From Acanthopleura granulata (Eukaryota > Mollusca > Polyplacophora > Chitonida > Chitonidae), in the NCBI GenBank assembly GCA_016165875.1, contig JABBOT010000014.1, forward strand, positions 8,913,489 through 8,977,488: a stretch of 64,000 bases of DNA, given 5' to 3'. The notes under the pieces are model-generated. The model had not been told where the DNA came from and ran no database searches. It saw only the letters and a list, made by a program, of their open reading frames with translations. Below, piece after piece: positions 1-11,189 of this stretch; positions within the stretch are counted from its first letter, which is position 1, and each line of letters begins with the position of its first letter. The position numbers were made by a program, and so were the translations under genes.

Positions 1-2154
1 TACAGGGCTGTCCCTCATGTATGCACGATGTCTACTGAAGGTCAGAGTGTGAGAGATAGCAAACGTGTGTAATGTCAGATACAGAAATCTCTAGTCTGAG
101 GTGTCCGCTGGCTGATAGCATAGCGCTTGATGGCGGGAAGGCATGATATGAGTAAGGCCTGGAAGGCGGATGTTCAGATAAAGTGGTATAAAATCCAAAG
201 AACAACGCATCTGGTAATTAAGAACACCAAGGATAAGAGGTTACTACTGCCAAGGTCGATTTTAGCGTTTCACAGAGACAATCACAAACACCACTTTTCG
301 AAATTAACTCTACGACTCTCCCCGTTCCCACCCTTCCCAACATTCATCAACTGGGGATAAGTAAAACAGCAAAAAACAAAATCATACCGTATCATATCAT
401 GCCCTATGGTATCATGTTATAATAGTCTTTGTTGAGGATTACATACGAATTCTTTTATACAGGATTAAATGTGATATGAAACATCATTATAACGAAAGAT
501 AAAGTCACCAGTATCGATTCTTTATAATTGGTGCCAAAAGAAGAAATGCTAAGATTGAAAATTCCACAAGTGATTGTATGCCGTATACATGATGGATAAG
601 CTCATCCTCTGGCAACTCGATCACCTTCGGTCCTGATGAGATTTGAAGTTCGCCGTAATGTACAAGCGGGTGTACCTTGCAAACCGGCCTTCCTGGAAAC
701 AGCCGTTTAGCAACAGTCTTAACAAGGTTTCAAGAGCATAACCGTGATGTAAATGCCGACATTTAAGGGATAAATGCCAGACTTACTAAAAAAAAGGGTT
801 GGCTTGGAGCAATTATTAGATAAACAAGCGTCTGTTGTTTTAAAAAGATCGACCTAACTCTTAAGAGCTGCAAAGTTTACTGCAAGCCTTTTCTCCGCTC
901 GTGTTCTGTCAACATCGCTTCATGGTATGTACACACAATGGCGAAGCCCTACACATGGTGTTCACTCCAGGGTTTTGCCAAAGAGGTACTTAAGGCGGCT
1001 AGCTTGTTAAACACAATGACCTCAAAACGTCAGAGGGTAGATATGGTAAAAACACTCATTATTCTTATATGTTTTTTTTTGTGATTTCCGGATATGTTAA
1101 GTGGTTTATACAAAACTCTTCCAGCCTACGATCCTTTGGTGACGTGGATCGATCGGTATGCCAGGAAGCACGGGACAACGTGTATACAATATGACACATG
1201 TTATTGCGGCATCTATGCTTATAATGGAACCTGCTTGCTGGCAAGGAAAATATTAACGGTATTTGGAAATAGCAGCTAATCAAGCGTGAGGATTCTGCAT
1301 GCGGTCCTGACGAACTAGTGAACGTCGTTTACCTTTCCATGCCCACAGCAGCGAGGGATTGCAAGTCTCACGTACCTAAGATATATATAACGCGAACACT
1401 CCTGATATGAATATTAGACGATCCACTGGCTGCCGATTTCCTATGCAAAACCCAGCACAAGAATGTACGGCTGATCATCCGGATCCATACATTGTCTGAG
1501 GTCGTTTTCACAAGGGGAAAACTAACGGTTGAAGGGATATGGCTTCACAAAATTGTATAAAAACGACAGTATAACGGATAAGAAAGCAGAAATCACAAAT
1601 ATGTGTCAACTGAAATTATTCCCACATAAAGAAATAAGCCGACAAATCCAAACAAAAGAATATCATACTATTATCAGATAAACGATTTATGTCAATGCCT
1701 TGGAAGGTTGTGGGATCAGTCATTGTGGCAGTGGGTTATCGGACGGAGATCTCTAATGCTCAGGTTATAAATGTAATGGATTGGGCCCTATTAATGTAAA
1801 CAGGAAACAGCCGATTTATGTTTGGAAGGTTGGAAATCGAAGCTGGGTGAATGTCCAGATGTCTTTATATGTTATGGATTTATTATTTCAAAAACTGATT
1901 GTACGTGATTTGTGTTAAAGGTCGAATCAAGACCCAATTTTCGGCAAACAACAAACAATATCTTTGGTAGGTTTTCTTTTTGAAATGAAAAACGGACAAA
2001 ATCCTCGAATTGTCTTTTCCTGTAAGGCAACACAGAAAACCCTCCTGTTTCCTATTTTTTCAATAATAGGTAACAGGAGATACCATGCAAGATATTATGC
2101 AAGTAACGGACTGCCGTAGTTTACAGACCACAAACCACTGCTGGTCACTGGCCC
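1..2154. other. Spacer without recognised gene
   Basis: No reading frame here exceeds about 80 codons and none resembles a known family. The stretch is mixed-composition, moderately A+T-rich sequence with short homopolymers, for example a run of T at 1072-1080. I see no SINE, tandem array or RNA gene in it. It reads as ordinary intergenic or intronic DNA. Confidence 0.6.
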
Positions 2155-2556
2155 ATGAAGATCCCGGAAAAGCCAGATAATATTGTGTGCGTAATATTTG
2201 CCTGTGTTGACACTTTGCCTGCGCTGTTAAAGCAGCAAGTGTCCAAGCTAATCAGGCAGATAGATAAGCAGAGAGACCAGGGACGTGCAAGGAGAGCCGG
2301 AGAGACATTGATCTGGGCGGATGTTCGCCAAACCTGGCCCGCAGCTGTTGGCTCCGAGTCGCCAGAGCTTGCACTGCCAATGTCACAGTCGGCAGCTATT
2401 GAGAGACGGCAAAAATCACCGGTGATCGTGACTCGTCATTTTGACAGGAGGAGGAAGAATGCCAGTGGGGACGAGGGGAGAGGGGACGGGGGGAGTGAGA
2501 TGGAAGAGTTTCTACACATAACATTCTCACTGTTGTGCACATTACCACTTCAGTGA
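2155..2556 (+). CDS. Weak 133-codon ORF, unidentified
   Basis: An ATG-to-TGA frame of 133 codons. The middle part is rich in Arg, Lys and Asp, and the last third overlaps a G-rich tract (2467-2493) that by itself suppresses stops. There is no signal peptide, membrane segment or motif I recognise. The flanks show no convincing exon boundaries beyond a pyrimidine-poor TTTACAG at about 2120-2126. The local G+C rise explains much of the openness. Most likely a chance frame; a small exon remains possible. Confidence 0.12.
   Translation: MKIPEKPDNIVCVIFACVDTLPALLKQQVSKLIRQIDKQRDQGRARRAGETLIWADVRQTWPAAVGSESPELALPMSQSAAIERRQKSPVIVTRHFDRRRKNASGDEGRGDGGSEMEEFLHITFSLLCTLPLQ
2467..2493 (+). other. Canonical G-quadruplex motif
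   Basis: Four runs of at least four G (2467-2470, 2475-2478, 2482-2485, 2488-2493) are separated by loops of 4, 3 and 2 bases. This satisfies the strict G-quadruplex pattern on the plus strand. It lies in a short purine-rich stretch from about 2447 to 2510. Structure formation is predicted from pattern only. Confidence 0.75.
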
Positions 2557-3845
2557 AGGTAAATTGCGGTGCCAGCAATGAATCCGACTTGTGCACAATG
2601 TAGAAATCAAGGGGTTTTTGAAGAGTTCATTCAGAGTCAATGGGGTAAATATGAGCGCTCGGTAGAGTATCTCATTGCCCATACTTATAATCACTAGCAG
2701 CCAGTTGGAAATGTTTACCGACAGCCTTCGGGCTGCTCCATATTTAAGGGAAAATCGAGATCTTTGAGACGAAAAAAGGAAATCGCCTGTTTCTAAGAAA
2801 CTGGCGTCTTCGAGAAGACGTCAACAAGAAACTTGTCTCGCTTTACACACACACACACAAAAAAAGAATAAAATACGTATCAAATTCTACTGTCATTACC
2901 CGTAATTACTTTTGTCGTCGGAAGGTTTTTGGAGTACTCATGTCCTCACGCGCTAATTGCCACCATTTTGAGAACATGGGTACTTTGAGACCTCTTCAAA
3001 CAGATATTGTCATTACCGCTAGCTGAGGCTGAAAAATGATTGTTTTTTTTTTCAAAACAAAATCAAAACCTTCAATAAAATTGCAACATTCTGTTTTTGA
3101 CAGGACGAATGACTGCACCCAGGTATTCAGGATGGAATGTCCTTATTTTGAAATGGGGATTCATATCGAGATATTTCTACGCTCATTCTGCCCATGACGG
3201 CCGTATAATTCTCTTTTATACTGAGACAGTAGCGCATTCATACAAGCACAGCTTACATTCGTATGACGGGAAACGAATGAATCATCGCATATAACATAAT
3301 AGAAGAGTTCTGAGATCGAACTCTTTCATAACTGAAGGTAAGGAAAGGTCGCACTGTATCATGTTACTTGTCTGAAATGTTACACAACTTTTGTTGACAA
3401 TAATTTACGGGTAACCTCTTTCGTTGTGTTCCGGAGGTACAAATGACATCCCTTTCCTTCAGGAACTTCTTAATTTTACATACAGTATATGCTCAGTCCC
3501 ACAATTTTCTCCATCATTCGTCTTGTCCGAATAATATTAGGCGAAACATTTTTCGGAAGGCCGTACTATAGTAAAATATAATCCGAAATGGTTGCCTAAC
3601 ATTTCTAACAGATTACAGGGTAGTGTATGACTTATTTTACCCTCAGCGACAAAAGAGTTCTAACTCGGAGGTTCTCGCATAGTGGGATCTGTTGTTTGTT
3701 CCAAAATGTTCCCACGTGGTCACGGTGTTAAGCCATTTAAACCATTCATTCATTAACTGATCCATCCGTTTCTACATGTAACTTGTCAGTAGGGAATTTT
3801 TGCCTATAATGGCTTTGGATACCGCCCACCGCTGTCACAAGCCGG
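2557..3845. other. Spacer with small inverted repeats and (AC)7
   Basis: No gene recognised. It holds a CAGCC-TTCG-GGCTG hairpin (2722-2735), two adjacent inverted repeats (2789-2801, arms GTTTCT/AGAAAC; 2805-2820, arms CGTCTTC/GAAGACG), and an (AC)7 microsatellite at 2845-2859. The TTCGAGAA core at 2810-2817 resembles a two-unit heat-shock element, but one such site is weak evidence. Confidence 0.5.
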
Positions 3846-4123
3846 GAGTATGATAGCCTCAGAGTCTGGAGGAGTATGAGAGCCTCAGAGTTTGGAGAAG
3901 TATAGGAGCCTCAGAGTTTGGAGGAGTATGAGAGCATCAGACTTTGGAGGACTACGAGAGCCTCAGAGTTTCGGAGAAGTATGAGAGCCTCAGAGTTTGG
4001 AGGAGTATGAGAGCCTCAGACTTTGGAGGACTATGAGAGTCTCAGACTTTGGAGAAGTATGAGAGCCTCAGAGTTTGGAGGAGTATGAGAGCCTCAGAAT
4101 TTAGAGCAGTATGACAGCCTTAG
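3846..4123 (+). repeat. 26-bp minisatellite with three-unit higher-order pattern
   Basis: About 10.7 tandem copies of a 26-bp unit with core TGAGAGCCTCAGAGTTTGG. Unit 5 carries one extra base. The first bases of the units cycle: units 3, 6 and 9 begin AAG, units 4, 7 and 10 begin GAG, and units 5 and 8 begin GAC. Units 4 and 7 also share the variant CAGACTTTGG. The array therefore grew by duplicating a roughly 78-bp block of three units. A period of 26 is not a multiple of three, so coding is unlikely. An (AT)n tract follows at 4252-4272. Confidence 0.93.
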
Positions 4124-4251
4124 TTGACAACAAACAGGTTCAAACACGACTACTTATACGCGGAAGAAGCGATTCAACGGTTTTAATCAGTCACTGTTAC
4201 ATGTATCCTCTTTTAATAGTAATAGTGAAAATTAATTATCTCATATGTAGC

Positions 4252-4272
4252 TATATATATATATATATATAT
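4252..4272. repeat. (TA)n microsatellite
   Basis: About ten uninterrupted TA dinucleotides, 130 bp beyond the 26-bp minisatellite. Length polymorphism would be expected. Confidence 0.9.
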
Positions 4273-4830
4273 TCTGACATATTAAACATCATACTGGACC
4301 ATAGTAAATCTAGAGAAACACAAATGTGTCCTAAATTTATCATTTTCTAAAAAAAAATATTATTTCTTATTGTGACTTTTTTGTAATTGCTGACGATTAC
4401 TGTAGAATTGACTGATTTTAATTTTCTGCAGTAGATTTTTTATCCGTGACATCAAAAGCCGCGTATGTCCTAATGATTCTAATAGGTACAAATCCAACTG
4501 GCCCGCTGTAGATTATGAACAATTATCAGGCAATTATGATCTCGTTACTACCAATTATTGGTTGGTTGCTACATGTACGGGAATTTATGATATCACTTAC
4601 GGCCTTCGCATGCAGAAAATGAGTTTTCGACATGAGACAGGACAATCATTAGTCTGTTTCCAATAACCTTACACGATTCGAATTTTTGCACAATCCTGAG
4701 AGAAAAGCTGATATACAAGGATGCTTTGTTGGTTTCTGTATAAGCTTGTCTGAATTATGTTATGTTCCAGTTGTTATAAAGTGTCTTCAGAGTTCAATAT
4801 GCATCAATTCACTGCGTTAACATACATCAG

Positions 4831-4989
4831 ATCTGCCAACGACCGGGAAATCGTCGTGGATCTCCCCTGGGCTTTATACGGTTTCCTCCCACAATAATGC
4901 AGGTGGCTTTCGTATAAGCGGAATATTTTTGAGTACTCCGTAAAACACCAATCAAATATATAAATAAATAAATAAATAAATAAATAAAA
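4831..4989 (+). mobile_element. SINE family A, 5'-truncated copy
   Basis: This is the 3' half of a tRNA-derived SINE. It begins in the TCTGCC(A)GCAAC-like body, runs through the GGTTTCCTCCCAC segment and the ATAAGYGGAATATTTTTGAG segment, and ends in ACACCAATCAAATA plus a (TAAA)n tail. The tRNA-like head is missing, as expected for incomplete reverse transcription. No clear target-site duplication was found. Minus-strand frames across it are fortuitous. Confidence 0.85.
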
Positions 4990-5235
4990 CTGCTCACAGT
5001 TAAATGAAATGTGGCGGAATGTTTATTACATAAACAACATATCTGAGAAATGACCAACATGGCAATGACCCTGTGGTCATGGATGTCTTTGAACAGTGCA
5101 GGTGCCATTGATGTTTACGCCTGACAGAATTTGATATGCTGCGTTCCCTTTCCCGTTATTTTACCATTAGTCCATGGGTGGTAATACTACTGAATAATGT
5201 CATTTACATATAAGAAAAACCTTACATTGTTAATA

Positions 5236-5475
5236 ATTACCCGTAAATTTTATGGTAAAATACTGGCAGCTGGGGCTGCCAACAAAGTACCGTAAAATTA
5301 CGCTGTACCGTATTTTCATATGTACGTTCAGCGTAAAAGTGATGGTATGTTACGGCATTTTGCAGAAAACAGCAGCAGTGTACCCTAAACCTAATTCCGT
5401 TTTATCCGTTAAAAATACGGTTATGCACCGTAAAACACAAAAGTATTACGCCCACGTACCGTTTACAATATTAAT
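5236..5475. repeat. Fold-back repeat rich in TACCGTA words
   Basis: A hairpin core GGCAGC-TGGG-GCTGCC (5265-5280) is flanked by imperfectly complementary arms: left 5239-5264 (CCGTAAATTTTATGG..) and right 5281-5311 (..ACCGTAAAATTACG). Further TACCGTA/TACGGTA-type words continue to about 5475. The structure suggests a fold-back or miniature non-autonomous DNA element. A smaller patch of similar words in opposite orientation occurs at 8264-8327. The family is not identified; the 129-codon frame across it is probably fortuitous. Confidence 0.5.
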
Positions 5476-5479
5476 TGGA

Positions 5480-7431
5480 AAGATTCATTCATATCAGTGC
5501 AACAAAGCGCTGCTGAAACGAGTAAAAGTAATTAGAAGACCACAGGGCACCAAAATTAGTTTCCAAAAGAAACCAAAGCACATAAACATGAACCCAACAA
5601 GTATGGATGCTGGAAAACAATTATTAAAATTTGTCATCTAAAGATAGAAGGAAGGGAAACAATATATTTGCTAAAACTTAATTCTGGGTTTTATGTCATG
5701 ATTAGTATGTAAAGTAGGTGAAGAAGCAAATAAAACCATTTCAATACATAAGGACTAATGTCTCAACAAATATGTGCAATTGAACTTATTTAAGGAGTTT
5801 TCATTACATAATTTGTGTCTGGTAAAAACTATGAGAATCATGCAGGAATGTATTGTTCTTCCTCTAGTAAATGAACACTGGTGAGATAAATATGCTGGTC
5901 TACATTATTTATAAAGTTTACAAAAACATGAGGTATTATGCATTAAAAAGATTATAAAATTCTCTCTTGAATGTAAAAACCAGATTGAAATTGTGTGAAT
6001 TCTTTCTTGAATTATCTTCGTTTGAAGTGTGGAGTATTGTGCTGCCGACTGGGATCTGAAGGCGCCCATGCTTTTAGGTTTATGAGAGATTGACCATTCA
6101 GAGAGCTGGGGCTTATCAGCTGTTTATTACCTGTGACGTAAATGTTCTGAGTTGTCTGTCAGTGTAACATGTAATAACACAGGGACAGCACACTGTTTCA
6201 ATGTTATATGTTTTCACTGTAACAGGTACATGGGTGAAAAAGAGTGCAAAGTATTTCCATACCATTGCATTTTGGCGGGAGTAATTTCTTGATCATTTCA
6301 TGTTATAAATTTTACATATATACATAAGCTACAACCACAACCCCACAATGCTTGTGGACGGATCAAGGTCAAATGTAAGTTTCCGATGTCTTAGTAGTTA
6401 TTAGAGAAAAAAAATACCGAAATAAATATAATATTGTCCAACCTTTTCGGCGAACCCAACTTAGAACAAGCGCTGTGATCACCTTCACCTACTCTGGATT
6501 GATGGACTGTGGTTAAGATCGATTTAAAAGTTGTTCTTAAGTTGCGTGTATTTTTCACAATCACACGAAACAATTAACTGGCTAGAAAAATGTGTTTCAA
6601 ACGTTTTAGGGAAAATGTGGAACTGTTCATGTTTAACATGTCTAAACGTGGACCAGTCAGAAAAGAAATAATGTTTTCTTAACCCTATATTAACCCCCTT
6701 TATGATGAAGATGATTTGACACCTGTGTATCACAACAAAAACATTAAATCAAAATAAAATTACCCCAATGACGTTTAAAAACGTCAATTAAAATCTTAAG
6801 GTAGTAAAAGTTTTCAGGTAAAACATCGGAGGGTATGAGTCCATTCAAAGACGGCCAAAGAATTTTATCAGAGCCAACATTTTCGCATTCATGGGCGACG
6901 CGTTCTTCTTGGATCTACAGCCGTTTCATTATTGGTCACCGTTAATTCCCACTACGCACCTGAAATGATAAAATTAATCCATAAATGTAGAGGCATAATA
7001 TGTGTACACGTACTTCTCTGCACATTCTCATAACAAACACAAACAACATAATATAGGGGTTGTTTTACATCATACTCAAGGACTGGTTTATTATTTGGAG
7101 GACGAATCACTTCACTGTCTAGCTGGGCTATTCAGGAATTGTGTATAAAATCATGTTAACCTACAATATATGTAAACAATGCATCTGCAGTACCACAGAG
7201 AGATTATAATATACAAAATACACAGTTATATACAAACTGATCAACAAGATATAGCCTCATTTTCACTACAAAATCAGCAGTGCGTATAATATGGGAATCA
7301 CTCGTGACTAGTCAAGGGATAAAATATAAGTAGGAAACCTGCTATCAAAATCCCACCAAACTCCAGGGGATGAATGGATCAGAAAATTACACGGCATCCA
7401 GTCAAATTTATCCAGATTACAATAAACGTAC
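5480..7431. other. A+T-rich spacer
   Basis: A+T-rich DNA with only short frames. It contains an 18-bp inverted repeat, TGACGTTTAAAAACGTCA, at 6769-6786. The minus-strand frame 6524-6733 has no recognisable features. Nothing else is identified. Confidence 0.5.
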
Positions 7432-7758
7432 CTCTGAACTCCAAGGGCGCACCTGCACCCTCTTGGTATTCATCATGGAAGCAGCATAATGTTTTAACCT
7501 CAATGTTGAGCACCAGGATCACTTCTTTGACAACAAGTATTCGACTGTTTTCCAGCATAAGGGGTTGTCTGGAATGAGATAAACCAAGTTGTTAACATTT
7601 GTCTGCACATGTACAAAAGTCTGCTTCAACAAAGCCCGCAGATGAGGATTGTTATATCTCATTCGAGAACAGTTCATAGCATACAAATGGGTAACAGCAA
7701 CTGCTTTAGGCATATATTGTATTGGCGAAGCTAGAAATGCAAAACCACATATGTACAT
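7432..7758 (-). CDS. Possible exon(s) of an unidentified minus-strand gene
   Basis: Two competing readings overlap. Reading 1 is an internal exon 7568-7432. It is preceded by the acceptor-like TTTATCTCATTCCAG and followed by the donor-like GAG|GTACGT, and is open throughout (peptide includes KEVILVLNIEVKTLCC). Reading 2 is a 79-codon frame from an ATG at 7758 to a stop at 7519, with an acceptor-like TTTTGCATTTCTAG in front of 7729 (peptide includes YNNPHLRALLKQTFVHV). Both look protein-like and neither matches a family I recognise. Both cannot be used in the same transcript over 7519-7568. Splice evidence is by eye only. Confidence 0.22.
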
Positions 7759-8084
7759 TTAATCCTAAAATTGAATGATTAAAACGTTTACACAAAGTAG
7801 CCTGCAAACCGATAGTAATACAGATCCTTATATTGTAGTGTTAAACATAGGGTATACCATAAGCACATGCAACACAAGCTCTCTCACACCAAAGAATAAA
7901 ACACTATTTTACATGTGGCATTATATACGTCACAACGATATAGAATCGACAGAAACATTTCCCTTTAAAAGTGCTTACACAATACATGTTGCCGTACACA
8001 CACGTGGTAAACAAAGTCTCGGATTTCCCAGCTAAAAATGCTGAAGACTCTTAGTCAAACAAAAGAAAGAATAGCTTATATCAC

Positions 8085-8220
8085 TTACCGGTCGTTACCT
8101 GTATTTCATAGACTGTGTTGGCTTCGAGTTATGAAATGGATCACACGGGATGCATTGTTGAGCTCTTTTCCGAGACGGCAAAATGGCTGAGTTGAAAATC
8201 GCACTGGCAGTTTAGCCCGG
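8085..8220 (-). promoter_or_regulatory. Possible 5' exon and promoter-proximal segment
   Basis: On the minus strand this stretch reads into two donor-like sites, ACAG|GTAACG and CCG|GTAAGT. The second is a near-perfect splice donor. A CAAAATGGC word on the plus strand (8179-8187) resembles the YY1 element often found just downstream of transcription starts. It could be the untranslated first exon of a gene continuing left into 7758-7432. There is no TATA box and no clear long coding frame. Speculative. Confidence 0.2.
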
Positions 8221-8263
8221 ATCACATCCCAGGATGTACCACACATGCGCCGATGAGTGCGCT

Positions 8264-8327
8264 TTTACGGTGATTTACACGGGAAAATACCGTACTTTTT
8301 ATCGGGGTTATACCGTAACGGTACCTA
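8264..8327. repeat. TACCGTA-word patch, possibly related to 5236-5475
   Basis: It contains TTTTACGGTGA, AATACCGTACT and ATACCGTAACGGTACC. Read on the minus strand it has the same style of words as the fold-back repeat at 5236. The similarity is short and degenerate; it could be a second copy or the opposite end of one element of about 3.1 kb. Confidence 0.3.
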
Positions 8328-8856
8328 GTTACAATGTATATCACACGAGGTTGATAGCTGAACATACAGTTTTCAAAGACAGGCAGTGAAAATGTTCACC
8401 GTTTTGGGATGCGATTTACGAATATATTGGAAGCAAATACTTAATTGTTAGTAAACCGGTGCATAAATCTCTGAAATCGCCGATCTTCCCAAATTCGAAG
8501 CGGACATTTTAACTGCATTTTATATAAGAACTAGTTGCAATCTAGAGGGCGGTTTGGGGTTTTTGGAGACAACAGCTTCAGTGAAAACATGCAGTTTTTA
8601 TCCATAGTATCTTTATGAAATTCCGCAAAATGCATGACGACAATTCTGACCTACAATTAAAACTTGTTTGCGTTTACATTATTTATGGCGTTCTTTTTAA
8701 AGCGATTTCGTATGATTTCTTCCGGTACATCGAACAATTTGTGTACTAAGACAACTGAATAAAATTTTAATGAGGGAAGATAATCAAGGTCATGACTATA
8801 AATGCTTGGTTCTGTATTAGCACTGAATACCTCACAGTCGTCAATGGATGAGTTAG

Positions 8857-9519
8857 CATCTTTATGCAATCCGGACTCTTATGTTATATTGCGATTAACA
8901 TGCATCCTTATGCAATACGGACACTTATGGTATATTGCCGTTATCATCCCTATGCAATCAGCGCACTTTTGGTATATTGCGGATAGCATCCTAAAGCAAC
9001 CCTTATTTATTTATTTATTTGATTGGTATTTTACGCCGTACTCAAGCATATCTCGATTATAGGACAGCGGTCAGGATTATCGTGGGAGGAAACCGACGAC
9101 CATCTGCAGATTACTGGCAAACCTTCCCATGTACGACCGGATGGGAAGCCAGCATGAACTGGACTTGAACTCATCGCGACCGCATTGGTGGCAGGCTTCT
9201 GGGTCTATACCCTGCTCTAGCGAGCTAACCGACTGAGCCACGGAGGCCCCGAGCTCTTATGATACATTGCTGTTAACATCCTTATGTAATACGGCCTCCT
9301 ATTGTGTATTGGGGTTAAGACGCATCATTATGCAATCCGCACTGTTCATGTATAATGCGGGTAACATCATTATGCAAGAAGGACACGTATGTTGCCGCTA
9401 TTATCCTTATGCTATCAGCACACTTTTAGAATATTGCGGTTGGCAACCTTATGCAAAACGGACACGTAGGGTATGTTGCGGTTACTTCCTAAAGCAAGCT
9501 GCACTTTTAGGGCATATTA
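8857..9519 (+). repeat. 42-bp minisatellite interrupted by a SINE
   Basis: About ten degenerate copies of a 42-bp unit containing CATCCTTATGCAATACGGAC and TATATTGCGGTTAA. Copies start at 8857, 8903, 8945, 8987, 9277, 9323, 9365, 9402, 9444 and 9485. The copy starting at 8987 is cut by the SINE at 9001-9251 and resumes at about 9252. A variant pair (AATCAGCGCACTTTT-type followed by CCTAAAGCAA-type) recurs near both ends, so parts of the array were duplicated as blocks. Confidence 0.9.
9001..9251 (-). mobile_element. SINE family A, near full length
   Basis: In plus-strand order: (ATTT)n, then the complement of the conserved tail (GATTGGTATTTTACGCCGTACTCAAG..), the body (GTGGGAGGAAACC, CAGATTACTGGCAAACC), the B-box complement (GACTTGAACTC), and the tRNA-like head ending GACTGAGCCACGGAGGCC. 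Both Pol III promoter boxes are visible but mutated. It is inserted into a 42-bp minisatellite unit and so is younger than that unit. Confidence 0.92.
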
Positions 9520-10740
9520 AAAAGTGTCTTCCGTTTTTAAAGAGGTTTTAATTCTAAATCTTCTACTAAAACAAACCCTATAAAAATGTATTAACTTTGG
9601 CTGCTTTTTCCTCTCCCTTCTCTCATTATTCATGTTTTTCAAATTCCGTGTGTCACACTTTTTCTACATAGAAGTGAACGTCATAAATGATTTTGTCGAT
9701 TCACTTTATATCGCAAAGCGTGGGAAGGACATTTAAAGTCGTACATTTGTCATTTTCCCATTTCCTCTGTTGTACCAGCTCGGACAACTAATACGCTTTG
9801 ACCAGTTTACTTGACAAACGCGGTGTTGACACATTATCATGACTCAGATCACTTCAAGTAAAGCGCGATCAAAGTGATAAGAATATATGACGAAGTTGCT
9901 GTTCTACGCTGTCTGGAAGAGCAATTTACACCGTCAAAAAAGAAAGGTTGTGGGCGATCGGAGGGTCAGGTGAGAACGATGGTGATCGGAAGCATGACAG
10001 AGGGTGCAGTAAAAAGGATTGCTTAGTGATCTCGTGAACAATGGGAGACTTCTGAGACATGACATAGAGTCAGAGAACACTGCCTCCCCTAAAATACACA
10101 TCACATATCGCATTATTATCGTGTTAAATAGGGCGTAACAAACAGTAACATGAAATATAGATTTGAAACCGGACGATGTTTGTCTTCAGATAAAGAACGA
10201 TCTATATATCATACTATACCAGACAACATACCAGGGTCCATAGAAGCCATCAGGTGAGGAGGGTCAATGTATAGTCCGGTACGGAGAGGAAACAATCCTT
10301 CAGGTCATTACACGCTAACGCACTATACCATCCTCACGGTTTGTTGAATCTCCCTTCGTTTACGTGGCCTCCCTTAAGCTCAAGCCATAAAGTTCCACTT
10401 CATAAACCACAAGGTGGTTTCACTTTTAAAAGAAGGTAGTCGCCTCTCCAAAACCAAGAAACGTACTTTTTACTAATGGTCTTCTTGCTAACTGCTGACG
10501 CTCCTAGCCATTCGCAGAGACGGCATATAGAACAGTTTAGCGGGTATATCCAGAAGGTGATAATTTTTCTAACATTTTACCGTGCCTACCTGAGGCTAAT
10601 GACATGGTGAATTTCATCGCGCATGTGTTCCTCGGTCAGCGCGTGCTACCTCAGTGTTTGTTTTACACTCGGTGGCTCATCGTGTAATAAACGTCTTGTT
10701 CAACACGCGGTTACCGATTAGAGACAGGCCCATAAAGCTG
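9520..10740. other. Spacer without recognised gene
   Basis: Mixed-composition sequence with no frame above about 60 codons and no recognised repeat. G+C rises gradually toward the island that starts near 10740. Confidence 0.5.
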
Positions 10741-10756
10741 TCAGAATCTCGCCGAT

Positions 10757-10773
10757 TCTCTCTCTCTCTCTCC
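10757..10773. repeat. (TC)8 microsatellite
   Basis: Uninterrupted TC dinucleotides just upstream of a CpG-rich stretch. Confidence 0.85.
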
Positions 10774-10799
10774 TGAATTGCGAAAGTTTGAATGACTAT

Positions 10800-11180
10800 A
10801 CAGACAAAACGGACAGCCGTCTACTTCCCCCTAGGACCATCGGTTTGTCGACGGAGAAGCATCCGCCGTCGAGTCCAGAAGCCGTAGCAAGTCATCGACG
10901 GAGAGCGCGCTGTGTGCGGCTGTGAGATTAACACCTCTGCTTCAGGCATCCGGCTTCATCGCCCTCACGCGGACTGTAGCGGCTTTGTTCGCTCATCGGT
11001 GAAAATCCACGCATTGCAGACGACTGATTCCCTCTGTTGTTATTGACCAGTATTTGCTTGGCGGTGGCCGTCAGAGAGATCGATGGTCCCTTCTCACTGA
11101 GAGCACGTGACGACGCGGCCAGCCAAATGTCAATCTCGGTAGCCGTTGGACCACAGTCGAGTGGATTGGGACGATAACAC
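10800..11180. promoter_or_regulatory. CpG-rich island
   Basis: G+C and CpG are clearly higher than in the neighbourhood. TCGACGGAGA occurs twice (10848-10857 and 10895-10904) with the complementary CCGTCGA between them. A CACGTG E-box lies at about 11103-11108. A minus-strand frame of 86 codons (11188-10928; no ATG at its start; Ser/Ala-rich) spans most of it but has no recognised motif. It may be a promoter, an enhancer or an unrecognised exon. Confidence 0.3.
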
Positions 11181-11189
11181 CTTGTCAAA

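Noticed and set aside
2720..2735. CAGCC-TTCG-GGCTG hairpin as a terminator
   Set aside because: No T-tract follows and the DNA is eukaryotic; bacterial-type termination does not apply.
5252..5641. 129-codon plus-strand frame
   Set aside because: Its first half is the TACCGTA fold-back repeat and its second half is A+T-rich spacer; no motif.
8657..8869. Minus-strand frame with a string (VPEEIIRNRFKKNAI) faintly like the end of a pogo/Tigger transposase
   Set aside because: The match is a few residues only, the frame begins inside the 42-bp minisatellite, it has no ATG at its start, and no terminal repeats or other transposase blocks were found.
3846..9519. CRISPR-like direct repeats
   Set aside because: The arrays are head-to-tail minisatellites with no unique spacers, and no cas-type gene is present.
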